Notes under the pieces: generated by a model | The model's input: the letters and a program-made list of their open reading frames with translations, nothing else | Databases searched by the model: none | Told to the model about the DNA's origin: nothing | Position numbers and translations under genes: made by a program | Shown: one piece after another, positions 34,985 through 45,011 of the stretch | Numbering within the stretch: the stretch's first letter is position 1 | How the letters are laid out: each line of letters opens with the position of its first letter | Source: Candidatus Flexifilum breve | GTDB taxonomy: Bacteria; Chloroflexota; Anaerolineae; Aggregatilineales; Phototrophicaceae | DNA length: 64,000 nucleotides | Reading direction: 5' to 3' | NCBI GenBank assembly: GCA_016717205.1 | Contig: JADKGC010000005.1 | Span: 248,001-312,000, forward strand

Positions 34985-36934
34985 ATGGCAGGTGAACTCA
35001 GCCGCCGCGAATTTCTCAAGACTCTCAGTGTTGGCACTGGGGCTTTCTTAGTCGGATCCACTGGCTTAATTCCCATCTCTGAATCGCTGCTCAAGACTGA
35101 TGCAGCCTTTGCCGCCCAGATCGGCACGTTCCCGCGCGAAGAAACCCTGATCGCCCGCATTCTGACCGGGCGCGTGGGCACCCCCGACAACTTCAACCAA
35201 TGGGTGGGCTGGAAGTGGCAGGATCGCGGCATTCAGAATCTGGCCGACGAACCGCTCTGGTCAGTCGACTTTGCCACCGGCAACATCATCAACGGTCTGG
35301 CGGACGGTGATCCGACCTATAACGAGGATTTCACAACCCTCACCATTCCGCTGCGCGAAGGCGTGGCCTGGTCGGACGGCACGCCGTTCACCGCCGCTGA
35401 CGTGGTCTACACGGTCGAAACCCTGATGGCGTTCGAGGGCTTCAATGCCCACACGTTCTTCGTCGACAACGTCGAGAGCGTGACCGCAGTTGATGACCTC
35501 ACCGTCGAATTCGTGCTGAAGCAGGCCAACTCGCGCTTCCACACCACGTTCCTGGATCGCTGGGGCTGCACGCGCATTTTCCCCAAGCACATCTTCGAAA
35601 CGCAGGAAGACCCGACGCTGTTCACGTTCAATCCCTACGTCGGCTGCGGCCCCTACAAGCTGCACAGCTTTGATCCGCAGGGCAGTTGGACGGCCTGGGA
35701 AAAGCGTGAAGACTGGGACAAGAGCCCGACCGGCATCATGTACGGCGAACCCCAGCCCCGTTACATCATCTATCAATACTTCGCTGATGAAGGCGCGCAG
35801 ATCCTCGCTCAGTTGACCCACCAGCTCGATATCGTCGAACTCTCCGCCGACGGTCTCAAGGCGCTGTTGGCGCAGGCCGAAACCTCGCGTGCCTACCAGC
35901 CGACGTTCCCCTTCGTAGTCAACAACGACCCGGCCATCACGGGCATCGTCTTCAACACCGCGCGCGCGCCGTTTGATAATCGCGATGTCCGCTGGGCGCT
36001 GACGCTGGCGATTGAAATCGTCGAATACACCAGCATCGCCGTCGACTCCTCGGGCACGCTGAGCCCGGTGCACATCCCGCATCTCGGGCCGTATCCGGAA
36101 CTCTACATCGGGCCGATGCAGGAATGGCTGACCGAATTCACGATCGACATCGGCAACGGCGAAACCTTCGCGCCGTATGATCCCGAAGCAGCGCGGCGCG
36201 TGGCTGACTATGCCCGCAGCCGTGGTTATGTCTTCCCCGAAGATGACGAATTCATCATCAAGACCTTCGGGTATGGCTGGTACAAGTACGCGCCCGATAT
36301 CGCGGAACGCCTGCTGGTGAACAATGGCTTCTCGCGCGGCGCGGACAACATGTGGCTGCTGCCCGACGGTACACCGTGGCGCATTTCCTACATGACCGGC
36401 ACCGTCCTGTCGAACCACGATGCGCGGAACGCCGTCGCGGCCGTGCAGCAGTGGCGCAAGTTCGGCATCGATGCGACCGTGTTCAACACGGAAAACGGCG
36501 CCGACCTCGGCTCCGTTGGCGACTTCGATGTGGAAACCGTGTGGCCGGGCCGTGAGCCCTGGGGCGCGGGTCCGGACCTCTACCGCGTGCTCGACGACTG
36601 GAATTCGGCCTACATCAAGCCCGTGGGCGAACGCGCGCAGAGCTCGTATCACTCGCGCTGGTCGACCCCCGAAATGGACGACATCATCCGCCGTCTGCGC
36701 GAAACCGATCCGTTCAACACCGAACAGGTGGTGGCGATTGGTATCGAAGGTCTCAAGGAAGCTGTCAAGAATATGCCCGGTATCCCAACTTACGGCTACA
36801 TCGGCTTTGTCGGCTGGGACGAGACCTATTGGACTAATTGGCCCGGCAGTGAGAATCCCTACGCCGTGCCGTATTCGCACTGGCCGAACTTCAAGTACGT
36901 GACGCCGTTCCTGCGTCCGGCGGGTCAAGCCTAA
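34985..36934 (+). CDS. ABC importer solute-binding protein, family 5, Tat-type signal
   Basis: A 649-residue extracellular solute-binding protein of the DppA/OppA family. The N-terminus carries a twin-arginine signal (SRREFLKTLSVGTGAFLVGS). Core motifs: NLADEPLWSVDFATGNIINGLAD, REGVAWSDGTPFTAADVVYTVE, VEFVLKQANSRF, CGPYKL, DNRDVRWALTLAIE. Family-5 proteins bind peptides or oligosaccharides; the nearby GH3 and LacI genes favour an oligosaccharide such as a beta-glucoside. The ATG at 34985 has GGAGG 5 bases upstream; a TTG at 34973 is less likely. It is longer than typical DppA (about 535 residues). Confidence 0.9.
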   Translation: MAGELSRREFLKTLSVGTGAFLVGSTGLIPISESLLKTDAAFAAQIGTFPREETLIARILTGRVGTPDNFNQWVGWKWQDRGIQNLADEPLWSVDFATGNIINGLADGDPTYNEDFTTLTIPLREGVAWSDGTPFTAADVVYTVETLMAFEGFNAHTFFVDNVESVTAVDDLTVEFVLKQANSRFHTTFLDRWGCTRIFPKHIFETQEDPTLFTFNPYVGCGPYKLHSFDPQGSWTAWEKREDWDKSPTGIMYGEPQPRYIIYQYFADEGAQILAQLTHQLDIVELSADGLKALLAQAETSRAYQPTFPFVVNNDPAITGIVFNTARAPFDNRDVRWALTLAIEIVEYTSIAVDSSGTLSPVHIPHLGPYPELYIGPMQEWLTEFTIDIGNGETFAPYDPEAARRVADYARSRGYVFPEDDEFIIKTFGYGWYKYAPDIAERLLVNNGFSRGADNMWLLPDGTPWRISYMTGTVLSNHDARNAVAAVQQWRKFGIDATVFNTENGADLGSVGDFDVETVWPGREPWGAGPDLYRVLDDWNSAYIKPVGERAQSSYHSRWSTPEMDDIIRRLRETDPFNTEQVVAIGIEGLKEAVKNMPGIPTYGYIGFVGWDETYWTNWPGSENPYAVPYSHWPNFKYVTPFLRPAGQA

Positions 36935-36966
36935 GCTCGCTGCGCTTTACTGCAACTGCTTTGAAA

Positions 36967-37001
36967 ACCTGCTCTGGGCGGGGTTCCCGTCCAGAGCAGG
37001 T
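36967..37001 (+). terminator. stem-loop between binding-protein and permease genes
   Basis: ACCTGCTCTGG (36967-36977) and CCAGAGCAGGT (36991-37001) form a perfect 11-base stem with a 13-base loop. Without a T tract it is more likely to limit read-through or protect the binding-protein mRNA than to end transcription fully. Confidence 0.6.
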
Positions 37002-37436
37002 GCTTTCAGGTCGCAGGCGGTTGCTACTTAGGAGGGTATAGAGTGTTGAGGGTAAGACCATGAATTTTGTGAAACGTTATCTCCTTCCCCGTCTGATTTC
37101 ATACTTTTTAGTCATCTGGTTGGGTATCACGGTGGTATTTTTCATCCCCCGACTTACCCCCAACGACCCTGTCATCCGCATGATTGATCAGATGCGGGCG
37201 CGTGGTTCAACGCTGGAACCAGGCGCGATGGATGGCATCATCGAAGACCTGACCCGCATGTACGGTTTGGAAGGTTCGTGGCTTGACCAGTACGGGGCCT
37301 TTGGGGACGACCTGTCCGCGGTGACTTCGGCGTCTCGTTCTTCCAATTCCCGACCCCGGTTGAACCAACTCATCGGCAACGCGATGCCGTGGACGTTGGG
37401 GCTTGCTGCTTACCACCACCGCGATCACATTGATCT

Positions 37437-38083
<647 letters not shown>

Positions 38084-38087
<4 letters not shown>

Positions 38088-38935
38088 AACTCCTCAGAGA
38101 TCTATTCAAAGATTTTCGTTTCACCTTCAGCTTTATCGTGCTGGTGGTCATCCTGTCCCTAGCGGTATTATCGCTGTTCTCGCCCTACGACCCGACGCTG
38201 TGGTATGTCGTCCCGCGCGATTTACCGCCGTCGGCCACGTATCTGCTGGGCACCGATTCGAACGGGCAGGATATCTTCTGGCAGGCGACCTTTGCCGTGC
38301 GTAACTCGCTGGTGGTTTCCCTCATCTCCGGTCTGCTGTCCCGCACCATCGCCATTCTGATCGGCATGGTCGCCGGGTATAAGGGCGGTACGCTCGACCG
38401 GGTCCTGATGTTCGTCGGCGATAGTCTGCTGGTCATCCCGCTCGTCCTCATCTTCGTCATGCTGGCGATGATGGTGCGGCAAAACATGACGCTGGTGACG
38501 CTGGGGCTGATGCTGGCGGGTTTCGGGTGGGCGTGGGACGCGCGCCTGATCCGTTCGATGGTGTTGAGTCTGCGCGAACGCGAGTTCACCAAGACGGCGG
38601 TGCTCTCCGGCACGGGGACGATCAAACTGGTTCTGAAAGAATACATGCCTTTCACCATGCCGCTGGTCTTCTCGACCCTGATCAATAATATGTCGTGGGC
38701 GATTGGCATCGAAATGTTTCTGGCCATCCTCGGGCTCGTCAATCTCAACATCCCCACGCTGGGGACGATGTTGAACTGGGCGCTGCACTACCAGTCGATC
38801 CTGTTGGGGCGCTGGTGGTGGGTGCTGACGCCCGTCCTCCTGTCCCTGTTCGTCTTCATCGCTTTGTACTGGATGTCGGTGAGCGTGAGCGAATACCTCG
38901 ACCCGCGCACGCGCATTCAACGCGTAGGAGCCTAA
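38084..38935 (+). CDS. ABC importer permease (DppC-like)
   Basis: A 283-residue inner-membrane permease with six predicted helices: FTFSFIVLVVILSLAVLSLF near the N-terminus, the family motif YLLGTDSNGQDIFWQ, SLVVSLISGLLSRTIAILIGMVAGYKGG, VMLAMMV, the EAA-type loop REREFTKTAVLSGTGTIKLVLKEYMPF, and a final VFIALYWMSVSVSEYLDPRT. It overlaps the DppB stop and lies 4 bases before the first ATPase gene. It belongs to the second permease type of family-5 importers and should pair with the broken DppB next to it. Confidence 0.9.
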
Positions 38936-38939
38936 TCGG

Positions 38940-39956
38940 ATGGTAGACATGACCGCAACGAAACAGACCATCCTTCGCACGCAAGATCTGCAGGCGTTCT
39001 ATGTGCTGGAAATGCAAGGGGTGCAGAAGGTCGTCAAGGCTGTCAATGAGATTAACCTGCAAATCCGCGAGAACGAAATCTACGGGATTGCGGGCGAAAG
39101 CGGCTGCGGTAAAACGACGCTGCTGAAGACGCTGTTCAACGACATTGTGCCGCCGCTGCGCCTGATAGACGGCAAAATCTACTACCGCATCAATTCAACG
39201 GAAGTCGATGTCACCGGCATGAGCGCGGAAGAAAAGCGCAAGCTGCGCATGGAGTTCATCTCGTATATTCCGCAGGGGTCGATGAGCGTATTCAACCCGG
39301 TGCAGCGCATCCGCGGGACGTTTGAGGATTTTATCGGCAGCCATGTCACGGAGAAAAATCGGCAAGAGATCTATGAACTGACGTATCAGCGCGTCGTCGA
39401 TCTCGGTTTGCCCAAAAACGTGCTGGATGTGTATCCGCACCAGCTCTCCGGCGGCATGCGCCAACGCGTGACCATTGCGCTGGCCTCAGCGCTGAACCCG
39501 CGCGTGATGATCGGCGATGAGCCGACCACGGCGCTGGATGTGGTGGTACAGCGCGGCGTCATCCAGATGCTGACCGATATTCAGAAGGCGCTGAAGAACA
39601 CCATCATCATGGTCACCCATGATATGGGCGTGCATGCCAACGTCTCGGATCGGATTGGCATCATGTATGCGGGAAAGATCGTCGAAGAAGGGACGACCGA
39701 GCAAATCTTTGCCGAACCGGCGCATCCCTATACGCGCTTCCTGATCAATTCCCTGCCGAAGTTTGGCGACAAAAGCGTGCGCGACAGTGTGCCCGGCAGT
39801 CCCCCGTCGCTGGCTGACCTGCCGAAAGGCTGCCCGTTCCATCCGCGCTGCCCACATGTCAAAGATATTTGCCGCCAGCAGATGCCAGACTTCACGCAAT
39901 TGGATGCTGACCACAAAGCGGCCTGCTGGTTAGTTGGAGAACAACAACATGGCTAA
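38940..39956 (+). CDS. ABC importer ATPase (DppD-like)
   Basis: A 338-residue nucleotide-binding subunit: Walker A GESGCGKTT, signature LSGGMRQRVTIALA, Walker B VMIGDEPTTALD, switch MVTHDMG. The C-terminus has the oligopeptide-type extension (CPFHPRCPHVKDICRQQMPDF) with a Cys pattern known to bind an iron-sulfur cluster in some DppD/OppD proteins (CPFHPRCP, ICRQ). The ATG at 38940 has TAGGAG upstream; a second ATG at 38949 is possible. Its stop overlaps the start of the partner ATPase gene by 8 bases. Confidence 0.93.
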   Translation: MVDMTATKQTILRTQDLQAFYVLEMQGVQKVVKAVNEINLQIRENEIYGIAGESGCGKTTLLKTLFNDIVPPLRLIDGKIYYRINSTEVDVTGMSAEEKRKLRMEFISYIPQGSMSVFNPVQRIRGTFEDFIGSHVTEKNRQEIYELTYQRVVDLGLPKNVLDVYPHQLSGGMRQRVTIALASALNPRVMIGDEPTTALDVVVQRGVIQMLTDIQKALKNTIIMVTHDMGVHANVSDRIGIMYAGKIVEEGTTEQIFAEPAHPYTRFLINSLPKFGDKSVRDSVPGSPPSLADLPKGCPFHPRCPHVKDICRQQMPDFTQLDADHKAACWLVGEQQHG

Positions 39957-40950
39957 TCTGCTGGAGGTTGTGAACCTCACCAAACGCTATTCCCAAGGCA
40001 ACGTACTCGACCGCAGCGTCTTCACCGCGGTTGACGAAATCAACTTCTATATCAAGCCAGCCGAAGTCTTCACGTTGGCGGGCGAAAGCGGCTGCGGCAA
40101 AACCACCACGGCGAAGTTGGTGCTCGGCTTTGAAGAAGCGACATCCGGCGAGATTCGCCATAACGGCAAGGCGCAGGTGCGCAACGAAAAAACGTGGATC
40201 ACCGAAGGCGTACAGGCGATTTTCCAAGACCCGTTCAGCACGTTCAATCCCCTGCGGCGCGTCGAGTCCTATTTTCACGAAACGGTGCAGAACTTCCGTT
40301 TGGCGAAATCCAAAGAGGAAGCCGTCGCCCGCATCGACCAGAAGCTGCGCTTGGTCGGCTTGACGTATCACGATATCGCCGGGAAATACCCGAATGAATT
40401 CTCCGGCGGGCAGCTCCAGCGTATTTCCATCGCCCGCGCGCTCGTCACAGACCCCAAGCTGATCATCGCGGATGAGCCGGTGTCGATGGTCGATGCCTCG
40501 CTGCGCATGTCGATTGTCAACCTGTTCAAGCAGCTCCGCGATGAATTAGGCGTGAGCATTCTGTACATCACGCACGACCTCGCGACCGCCTATTACGTCA
40601 GCGACCGCATCGCCATCATGTTCCGCGGACGCATCGTCGAAATGGGCACAGTGGATAAGGTGTTGATGCAACCGCGGCATCCGTACTCCAAGCTGCTGCG
40701 CGACTCAATCCCGCAGGCCGATCCCAAACAGCGCTGGACGACCTCGGTCACGCTGGCGGAACTGGAACAGGAAGAGTATCTGCGCCAGGGGTGCCGCTTT
40801 GCTGGCCGCTGCCCCGATGTGATGAACATCTGCAAGAGTGTGGTGCCCGCCGAAGTCAAAATTGACGATGTGCTGGTGCAGTGCCATCTGTACGACGATC
40901 ATAAAGATGCGATCCCCGTCCCCGCGAAGTCGACGGAAGCCACGCGGTAA
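39949..40950 (+). CDS. ABC importer ATPase (DppF-like)
   Basis: A 333-residue nucleotide-binding subunit: Walker A GESGCGKTTTAKL, signature FSGGQLQRISIARAL, Walker B LIIADEPVSMVDAS, switch YITHDLA, and a C-terminal oligopeptide-type extension with CRFAGRCPDVMNIC. The start at 39949 has TTGGAG upstream and overlaps the DppD stop. With DppD it drives uptake of the ligand bound by the solute-binding protein at 34985. The operon ends here, followed by a hairpin at 40968. Confidence 0.93.
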   Translation: MANLLEVVNLTKRYSQGNVLDRSVFTAVDEINFYIKPAEVFTLAGESGCGKTTTAKLVLGFEEATSGEIRHNGKAQVRNEKTWITEGVQAIFQDPFSTFNPLRRVESYFHETVQNFRLAKSKEEAVARIDQKLRLVGLTYHDIAGKYPNEFSGGQLQRISIARALVTDPKLIIADEPVSMVDASLRMSIVNLFKQLRDELGVSILYITHDLATAYYVSDRIAIMFRGRIVEMGTVDKVLMQPRHPYSKLLRDSIPQADPKQRWTTSVTLAELEQEEYLRQGCRFAGRCPDVMNICKSVVPAEVKIDDVLVQCHLYDDHKDAIPVPAKSTEATR

Positions 40951-40967
40951 AGCGTCACCTCACCCCA

Positions 40968-40993
40968 GTCCCCTCTCCGGGAGGAGAGGGGAC
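40968..40993 (+). terminator. hairpin after the ABC operon (REP-like)
   Basis: GTCCCCTCTCC (40968-40978) and GGAGAGGGGAC (40983-40993) form a perfect 11-base stem with a 4-base loop, 18 bases after the DppF stop. It belongs to the GC-rich palindrome family found elsewhere in the window, so it may serve as terminator by location rather than by origin. Confidence 0.55.
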
Positions 40994-41046
40994 TTAAAGA
41001 CGTGAGTTATGGATAAGATTAGCGCAAATCGCTTTGTCTCGAACTT

Positions 41047-41430
41047 ACTCCCCCTCACCCCCTAGCCCCCTCTCCCACGCAAGCGGGGAGAGGGGGAATC
41101 TGTCTCCCCTCCCCGATTCGGGGAGGGGCCGGGGGTGGGGTCGGATGCGAACAGCATGCACATAGTCGTCACTATAGGCGGCTGGCTTATCCACAACTGA
41201 CGTTAAAGAACTCTCTTTGTCGCCCCTCTCCTCCCGGACAGGGGCCGCTCTCAAGGGTAGGTTCTTAATTGTAGGGACGAGGCATGAAGTCACTTCAGAA
41301 TCGGCACTTTGTCTAACCTCACCCCGTTTCGCTGCGCTCAACCGCCCCTCTCCAAAGGGCGAGGGGCCAGGGCAGGGCGGGTTGGTTGTGTCCCTCTCCT
41401 CCCGGAGAGGGGCCGGGGGTGAGGTTGAGT
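41047..41430. repeat. cluster of GC-rich REP-like palindromes
   Basis: The 511-base gap 40951-41461 has no credible gene. It holds at least five copies of short palindromes of the CCCCTCTCC...GGAGAGGGG kind, for example at 41075-41098, 41106-41128, 41222-41245, 41341-41368 and 41393-41418. The copy at 41106-41128 is a one-base-shorter version of the perfect 24-base palindromes at 54566-54589 and 59684-59707. They resemble dispersed repetitive extragenic palindromes and can form hairpins in RNA from either strand. Confidence 0.7.
41255..41286. repeat. truncated end of the MITE-like element seen at 54320
   Basis: GGGTAGGTTCTTAATTGTAG followed by GGACGAGGCATGA matches, in inverse orientation, the right end of the 54320-54551 element (a run of about 30 bases with two or three differences). 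The rest of the element is missing, so this is a remnant or a related end. Confidence 0.5.
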
Positions 41431-41461
41431 ATTATCACCAATTTTCCCTGCAAACCACGCC

Positions 41462-42895
41462 TCAGTGCCCGTGTTCGCGCACCAGTTGATCGAGGGGCTG
41501 CGTGTCCAACCGGGCGAGCTGCGCGCTCACCCGGTCGACGAGCTGGGGGAAGGTCGTCAGGTCGGCACCCCACAGGTCTTGATGCGCCAGCACCTGCGCT
41601 GTAAGGTCACGCGCTGACACACCCGACGCCCACACCTGACTCAGCCACGCCACACGCGCCGGATCATCGTTGACGGGCAGTGCTCCGCCCGGCCAAGCGC
41701 CCCCATAAAACCGGATCAGCGCCGCGAAGACCAGTGCCAAGCGTTCTGGCGATTCGCCGCGCAGCGCGGCGGCAGACAGTGTCGGCAGCAGGCGCGTCCG
41801 GAATTTGGACAGCGAATTCTGCGCGATATTGGCTAAGCGATGATGGAGGAAAGGGTTCCGAAAGCGCGCCAGCACCGCTTCCGCGAACTGCGGCGCTTCG
41901 GGGAGGGTCAACGTCGGCACGATGTCCGCGAACACGAGATCCCGGATGAACGGCCCCAGCAGCGGGTGTTCGACCGCCTCGCGCACCGTTTCGAGGCCGA
42001 GCAGCAGGCCGAGCAGCGCCAGCGACGTATGTGCGCCGTTGAGGATGCGCACTTTGAGCGCGTGGTAGGGGCGCACATCGTCGACGATTTTGACGTTGAG
42101 ATCGGTCAGGTGGAACGGCAGTTCACGCTCCAACCACACGGGCGCTTCGATGATCCAACTATGATACACCTCCCCTTCGACCAGCAGCTGATCCGTATAG
42201 CCGAGCGCCGCGAAGGTGGCCGCGCTGTCGCCCGGGGGAAAGCCGGATACGATGCGATCCACGAGCGTATTGCAGAACAGGCAGCTGTGATCCAGCCAGC
42301 CTGTAAAGCCCGGTTCCAGTTGCCACAGGTCAGCGTACTTGACGATCAGCGCCTTGAGCTGTTCGCCGTTCCGCTCGATCAATTCGCAGGGCAGCACGAT
42401 GCAACCGGATGCCCGGTCGCCGCCGAAATGCTGGTAGCGTTCGTACAGAAACGCGGCCAGCTTCGCCGGAAACGACTCCGACGGCTGGTCGGCCAAACGC
42501 ACAGCGGGATCGTAGACGATGCCGCTTTCCGTGGTGTTGGAGACAATAAAGCGCAGCCCCGGCTGGCGCGCGAGGCTCAGATAGGCGGCGTAATCCGTAT
42601 AGGGATTCACCGTCCGGCTGACACAGGTGACGAGGGCCGTCTGCATGACCGGGTTGTCCGCCGCGCCACCCGTCAGCCGGACGTGGAATAACCCCTCCTG
42701 AGCGTCCAGCGCGGCATACGAGCCATGGGGCGTCGGCTTGACGATCACGACACTGCTGGCGAAGTCCGTCTGCCGGTTCAACTGCTCGACGATCCAATCG
42801 ACGAAACCGCGCAGAAAGTTACCGCCGCCAAACTGCACGATGCGTTCGGGCGCAGGCGCGGGAGTTTGGACGGTCTGGCGATTGAGAGGCGGCAC
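41462..42895 (-). CDS. uxaB: tagaturonate reductase (altronate oxidoreductase)
   Basis: A 477-residue polyol/uronate dehydrogenase of the mannitol dehydrogenase superfamily, UxaB type. Motifs: RIVQFGGGNFLRGFVDWIVEQL (NAD binding), VVIVKPTPHGSY, SNTTESGIVYDP, VLPCELIERNGEQLK, FCNTLVDRIVSGFP, and the active-site region KIVDDVRPYHALKVRILNGAHT. The expected reaction is reduction of D-tagaturonate to D-altronate with NADH in galacturonate breakdown. The start is a GTG at 42895 with AGGAG upstream. It is the last gene of the operon with the importer at 46251-43980 and the dehydrogenase 42944-43966. Length fits E. coli UxaB (483). Confidence 0.88.
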   Translation of the reverse strand: MPPLNRQTVQTPAPAPERIVQFGGGNFLRGFVDWIVEQLNRQTDFASSVVIVKPTPHGSYAALDAQEGLFHVRLTGGAADNPVMQTALVTCVSRTVNPYTDYAAYLSLARQPGLRFIVSNTTESGIVYDPAVRLADQPSESFPAKLAAFLYERYQHFGGDRASGCIVLPCELIERNGEQLKALIVKYADLWQLEPGFTGWLDHSCLFCNTLVDRIVSGFPPGDSAATFAALGYTDQLLVEGEVYHSWIIEAPVWLERELPFHLTDLNVKIVDDVRPYHALKVRILNGAHTSLALLGLLLGLETVREAVEHPLLGPFIRDLVFADIVPTLTLPEAPQFAEAVLARFRNPFLHHRLANIAQNSLSKFRTRLLPTLSAAALRGESPERLALVFAALIRFYGGAWPGGALPVNDDPARVAWLSQVWASGVSARDLTAQVLAHQDLWGADLTTFPQLVDRVSAQLARLDTQPLDQLVREHGH

Positions 42896-42943
42896 GAGTC
42901 TGCTCCTGTTTTCGAGTGAGGATAACGACTCCAGCGTCAGCGG

Positions 42944-43966
42944 TCAAAGGGTGAGCATGGCCTTGAGCACCGCCGACTCGGGCTTGAGCCAGGAGCCGAA
43001 GTTGGCGATCAACTCCTCCGGTGTCGCGCGATGCGTGATCCAGCCGTCGAGCTTGACCGTACCCCGCGTCAGCGCGTCGATCACCCACGCGAAGTCCTCA
43101 TCCATCGCATTCCGTGACGCGAACAGCGTCATTTCGCGGCTGTGAAAGTGCGGATCGCTGAACGTGATATCTTCTTTGCTGATGCCCACGTAGACGAGCT
43201 TGCCGCCGTGCGCCACATAGCGAAACGCGTTGATCATGGAACGCGCGTTGCCGGTGGCGTCGACCACGATGAGCGGCAGATCGCCGTCGAGGGTGGCGCG
43301 CAAGCGGTCTTCAGGCTCATCCAGCGCGTCGATGGTGTGAGCGATGCCTAACCGTTCCCGACAGAAGGTGAGACGGGTGAGGTTGACATCCATCGCGATC
43401 ACCTGCGCGCCGCGCAGCCGCGCGAACTGCATGGTCGCCAAGCCAATCGGCCCCGCGCCGATCACCAATACAGGGCTGCCCGCATCAATCCCGGCGCGCC
43501 GCACGGCATGCGCGCCCACGCTGAACATCTCGACCAAAGCGACCGCCTCCAAGGGCAGATCCGCCGCGCGGTGCAGTTTGCGACTGGGAACGGTCAGATA
43601 TTCGGCCATGCCGCCATCGCGATGCACGCCGAGCACCTGCAGCCGCAGGCACGCATTCGGGCGACCGCGCCGACACGCGCTGCATTGCCCGCATTCGAGA
43701 TACGGATTGATCGCGCAGATATCCCCAATGGCGCGGTCGCCATGATCGGCGCCGTGACCGAGCGCCAGCACTTCGACCGCCAGTTCGTGACCGAGCACGC
43801 GCGGATACGAGAAGAACGGCTGCGTCCCTTCATAAGCATGCAGATCCGTGCCGCAAATGCCCACGCGATGTACACGCACTAACGCTTCGTCCGGCTGGAG
43901 AAGGGTTGGCTCCGGGGCGTCGTGCAGCGCAAACGCGCCGGGGCGTTCCAGTACGATGGTTTTCAT
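42944..43966 (-). CDS. zinc-dependent medium-chain dehydrogenase (sugar/uronate type)
   Basis: A 340-residue medium-chain alcohol dehydrogenase. The catalytic zinc motifs are present (GICGTDLHAYEG, VLGHELAVEV) and the structural zinc cysteines (CGQCSACRRGRPNAC) lie at about 90-105. The nucleotide-binding motif is VLVIGAGPIGLATMQF. Such enzymes in uronate or aldonate operons act on idonate, galactonate or related acids; the exact substrate is not evident. The ATG at 43966 has AAAAGG upstream; an in-frame start at 44017 would overlap the permease gene. It lies 48 bases before the uxaB-type gene, on the same strand as the sugar importer. Confidence 0.88.
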   Translation of the reverse strand: MKTIVLERPGAFALHDAPEPTLLQPDEALVRVHRVGICGTDLHAYEGTQPFFSYPRVLGHELAVEVLALGHGADHGDRAIGDICAINPYLECGQCSACRRGRPNACLRLQVLGVHRDGGMAEYLTVPSRKLHRAADLPLEAVALVEMFSVGAHAVRRAGIDAGSPVLVIGAGPIGLATMQFARLRGAQVIAMDVNLTRLTFCRERLGIAHTIDALDEPEDRLRATLDGDLPLIVVDATGNARSMINAFRYVAHGGKLVYVGISKEDITFSDPHFHSREMTLFASRNAMDEDFAWVIDALTRGTVKLDGWITHRATPEELIANFGSWLKPESAVLKAMLTL

Positions 43967-43979
43967 GTTGCGCCTTTTC

Positions 43980-45011
43980 TCAACCTTTGACCGCGCCGAC
44001 CAATAAACCTTTAGCAATATAACGCTCCAACAGCACCGCCATAAGCACCAGCGGGCTCACCATCAACAGCACGAGCACCGAGATATTCCACCACTGTGGG
44101 CCGCGGGTGGCATTTTGCGCGGAGACGAGCAGCGGCATCGTCTGCGTTCGCGACCCCGAAAGGAACAGCGCCATCGTATATTCGTTCCACGAAAAAACCA
44201 GCACGATCAGGAAGGTCGCCACGAGCCCCGGCACTGCCAGCGGCAGGATAATGCGATGAAAGGCACGAAAGCGGCTCGCTCCGTCGATGAACGCGCTTTC
44301 TTCCAACTCCACGGGGATCGACTGGAAATAGTCGCGCAGAAACCAGATCACGATGGGCAGGTTGGCGGCACAATACGCGATGATGAGCGCTTGTGGCGTA
44401 TCGAGCAGGCCGAACTGCTGAAACAGGATATAGATCGGGATGATCACGGTGACCGGCGGCAGAATGCGCTGCGAAATCAGCCAGAAGGCGATATCGCTGT
44501 TACCCATCGTCCCTTTGAAGCGCCGCCCAATCCCCTGCGCCAGCAGGAAGTAGAGCACCACGCCGACACTAACAGCGAACAACCACGGCACCTGAAGGCC
44601 GATCAGCACCGCGGCCAGCACGCCGCACAGGATGAACGTGACGATCAGCGCCGGTTTGGGACGATACTCGAAGCGCGTCAGCGCGTAAGCCGCCCCCGCG
44701 CCGATGATCAGCGCGACGACCGAACTTGTCAAGCCCACGCTGATGGTGGTGGCGTAGGGTCGCCAGAAGATATTCGCGCTGTCGGTCGAGCCGAGCATTT
44801 CCTGCCAGGCATGCAGCGACGGCTGGAAATCGACTGTGGGGAGGTAGGTGGGTCCTGCGCTCACATCAATGGGCAGTTTGAAGGACGTGACAAACAGCCA
44901 GTATAACGGGAACAGCACAACAAACGTCCAGATGAGCAGAACTGCGTAGGAGAGCAGTTTCACGCCCAGTGACAGGCGAAACGGATTAGCCGCGCGCGCC
45001 GAGAACCGCAT
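43980..45011 (-). CDS. sugar ABC permease (MalG-like) with an extra membrane insert
   Basis: A 343-residue permease. Normal MalG-type parts: YAVLLIWTFVVLFPLYWLFVTSFK, GAGAAYALTRFEYRPK, ILPPVTVIIPIYILFQQFGLLDT, the EAA loop ELEESAFIDGASRFRAFHRIILPLAVPGL. Between ALTRFEYRPK and RILPP sits an insert of about 60 residues with two predicted helices (LIVTFILCGVLAAVLIGL, WLFAVSVGVVLYFLLA), making it longer than the usual 270-290. The start overlaps the MalF stop (TAATG); a longer frame to 45131 is unlikely. Confidence 0.9.
   Translation of the reverse strand: MRFSARAANPFRLSLGVKLLSYAVLLIWTFVVLFPLYWLFVTSFKLPIDVSAGPTYLPTVDFQPSLHAWQEMLGSTDSANIFWRPYATTISVGLTSSVVALIIGAGAAYALTRFEYRPKPALIVTFILCGVLAAVLIGLQVPWLFAVSVGVVLYFLLAQGIGRRFKGTMGNSDIAFWLISQRILPPVTVIIPIYILFQQFGLLDTPQALIIAYCAANLPIVIWFLRDYFQSIPVELEESAFIDGASRFRAFHRIILPLAVPGLVATFLIVLVFSWNEYTMALFLSGSRTQTMPLLVSAQNATRGPQWWNISVLVLLMVSPLVLMAVLLERYIAKGLLVGAVKG

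Noticed and set aside
35261..36928. Minus-strand open frame of 555 codons
   Set aside because: Antisense to the family-5 binding protein, whose reading is unambiguous; the Arg/His-rich translation is typical of a shadow frame.
41047..41430. Possible CRISPR array in the repeat-rich gap
   Set aside because: The units are self-palindromic, unequal in spacing and recur in other gaps; no spacer pattern or cas genes.
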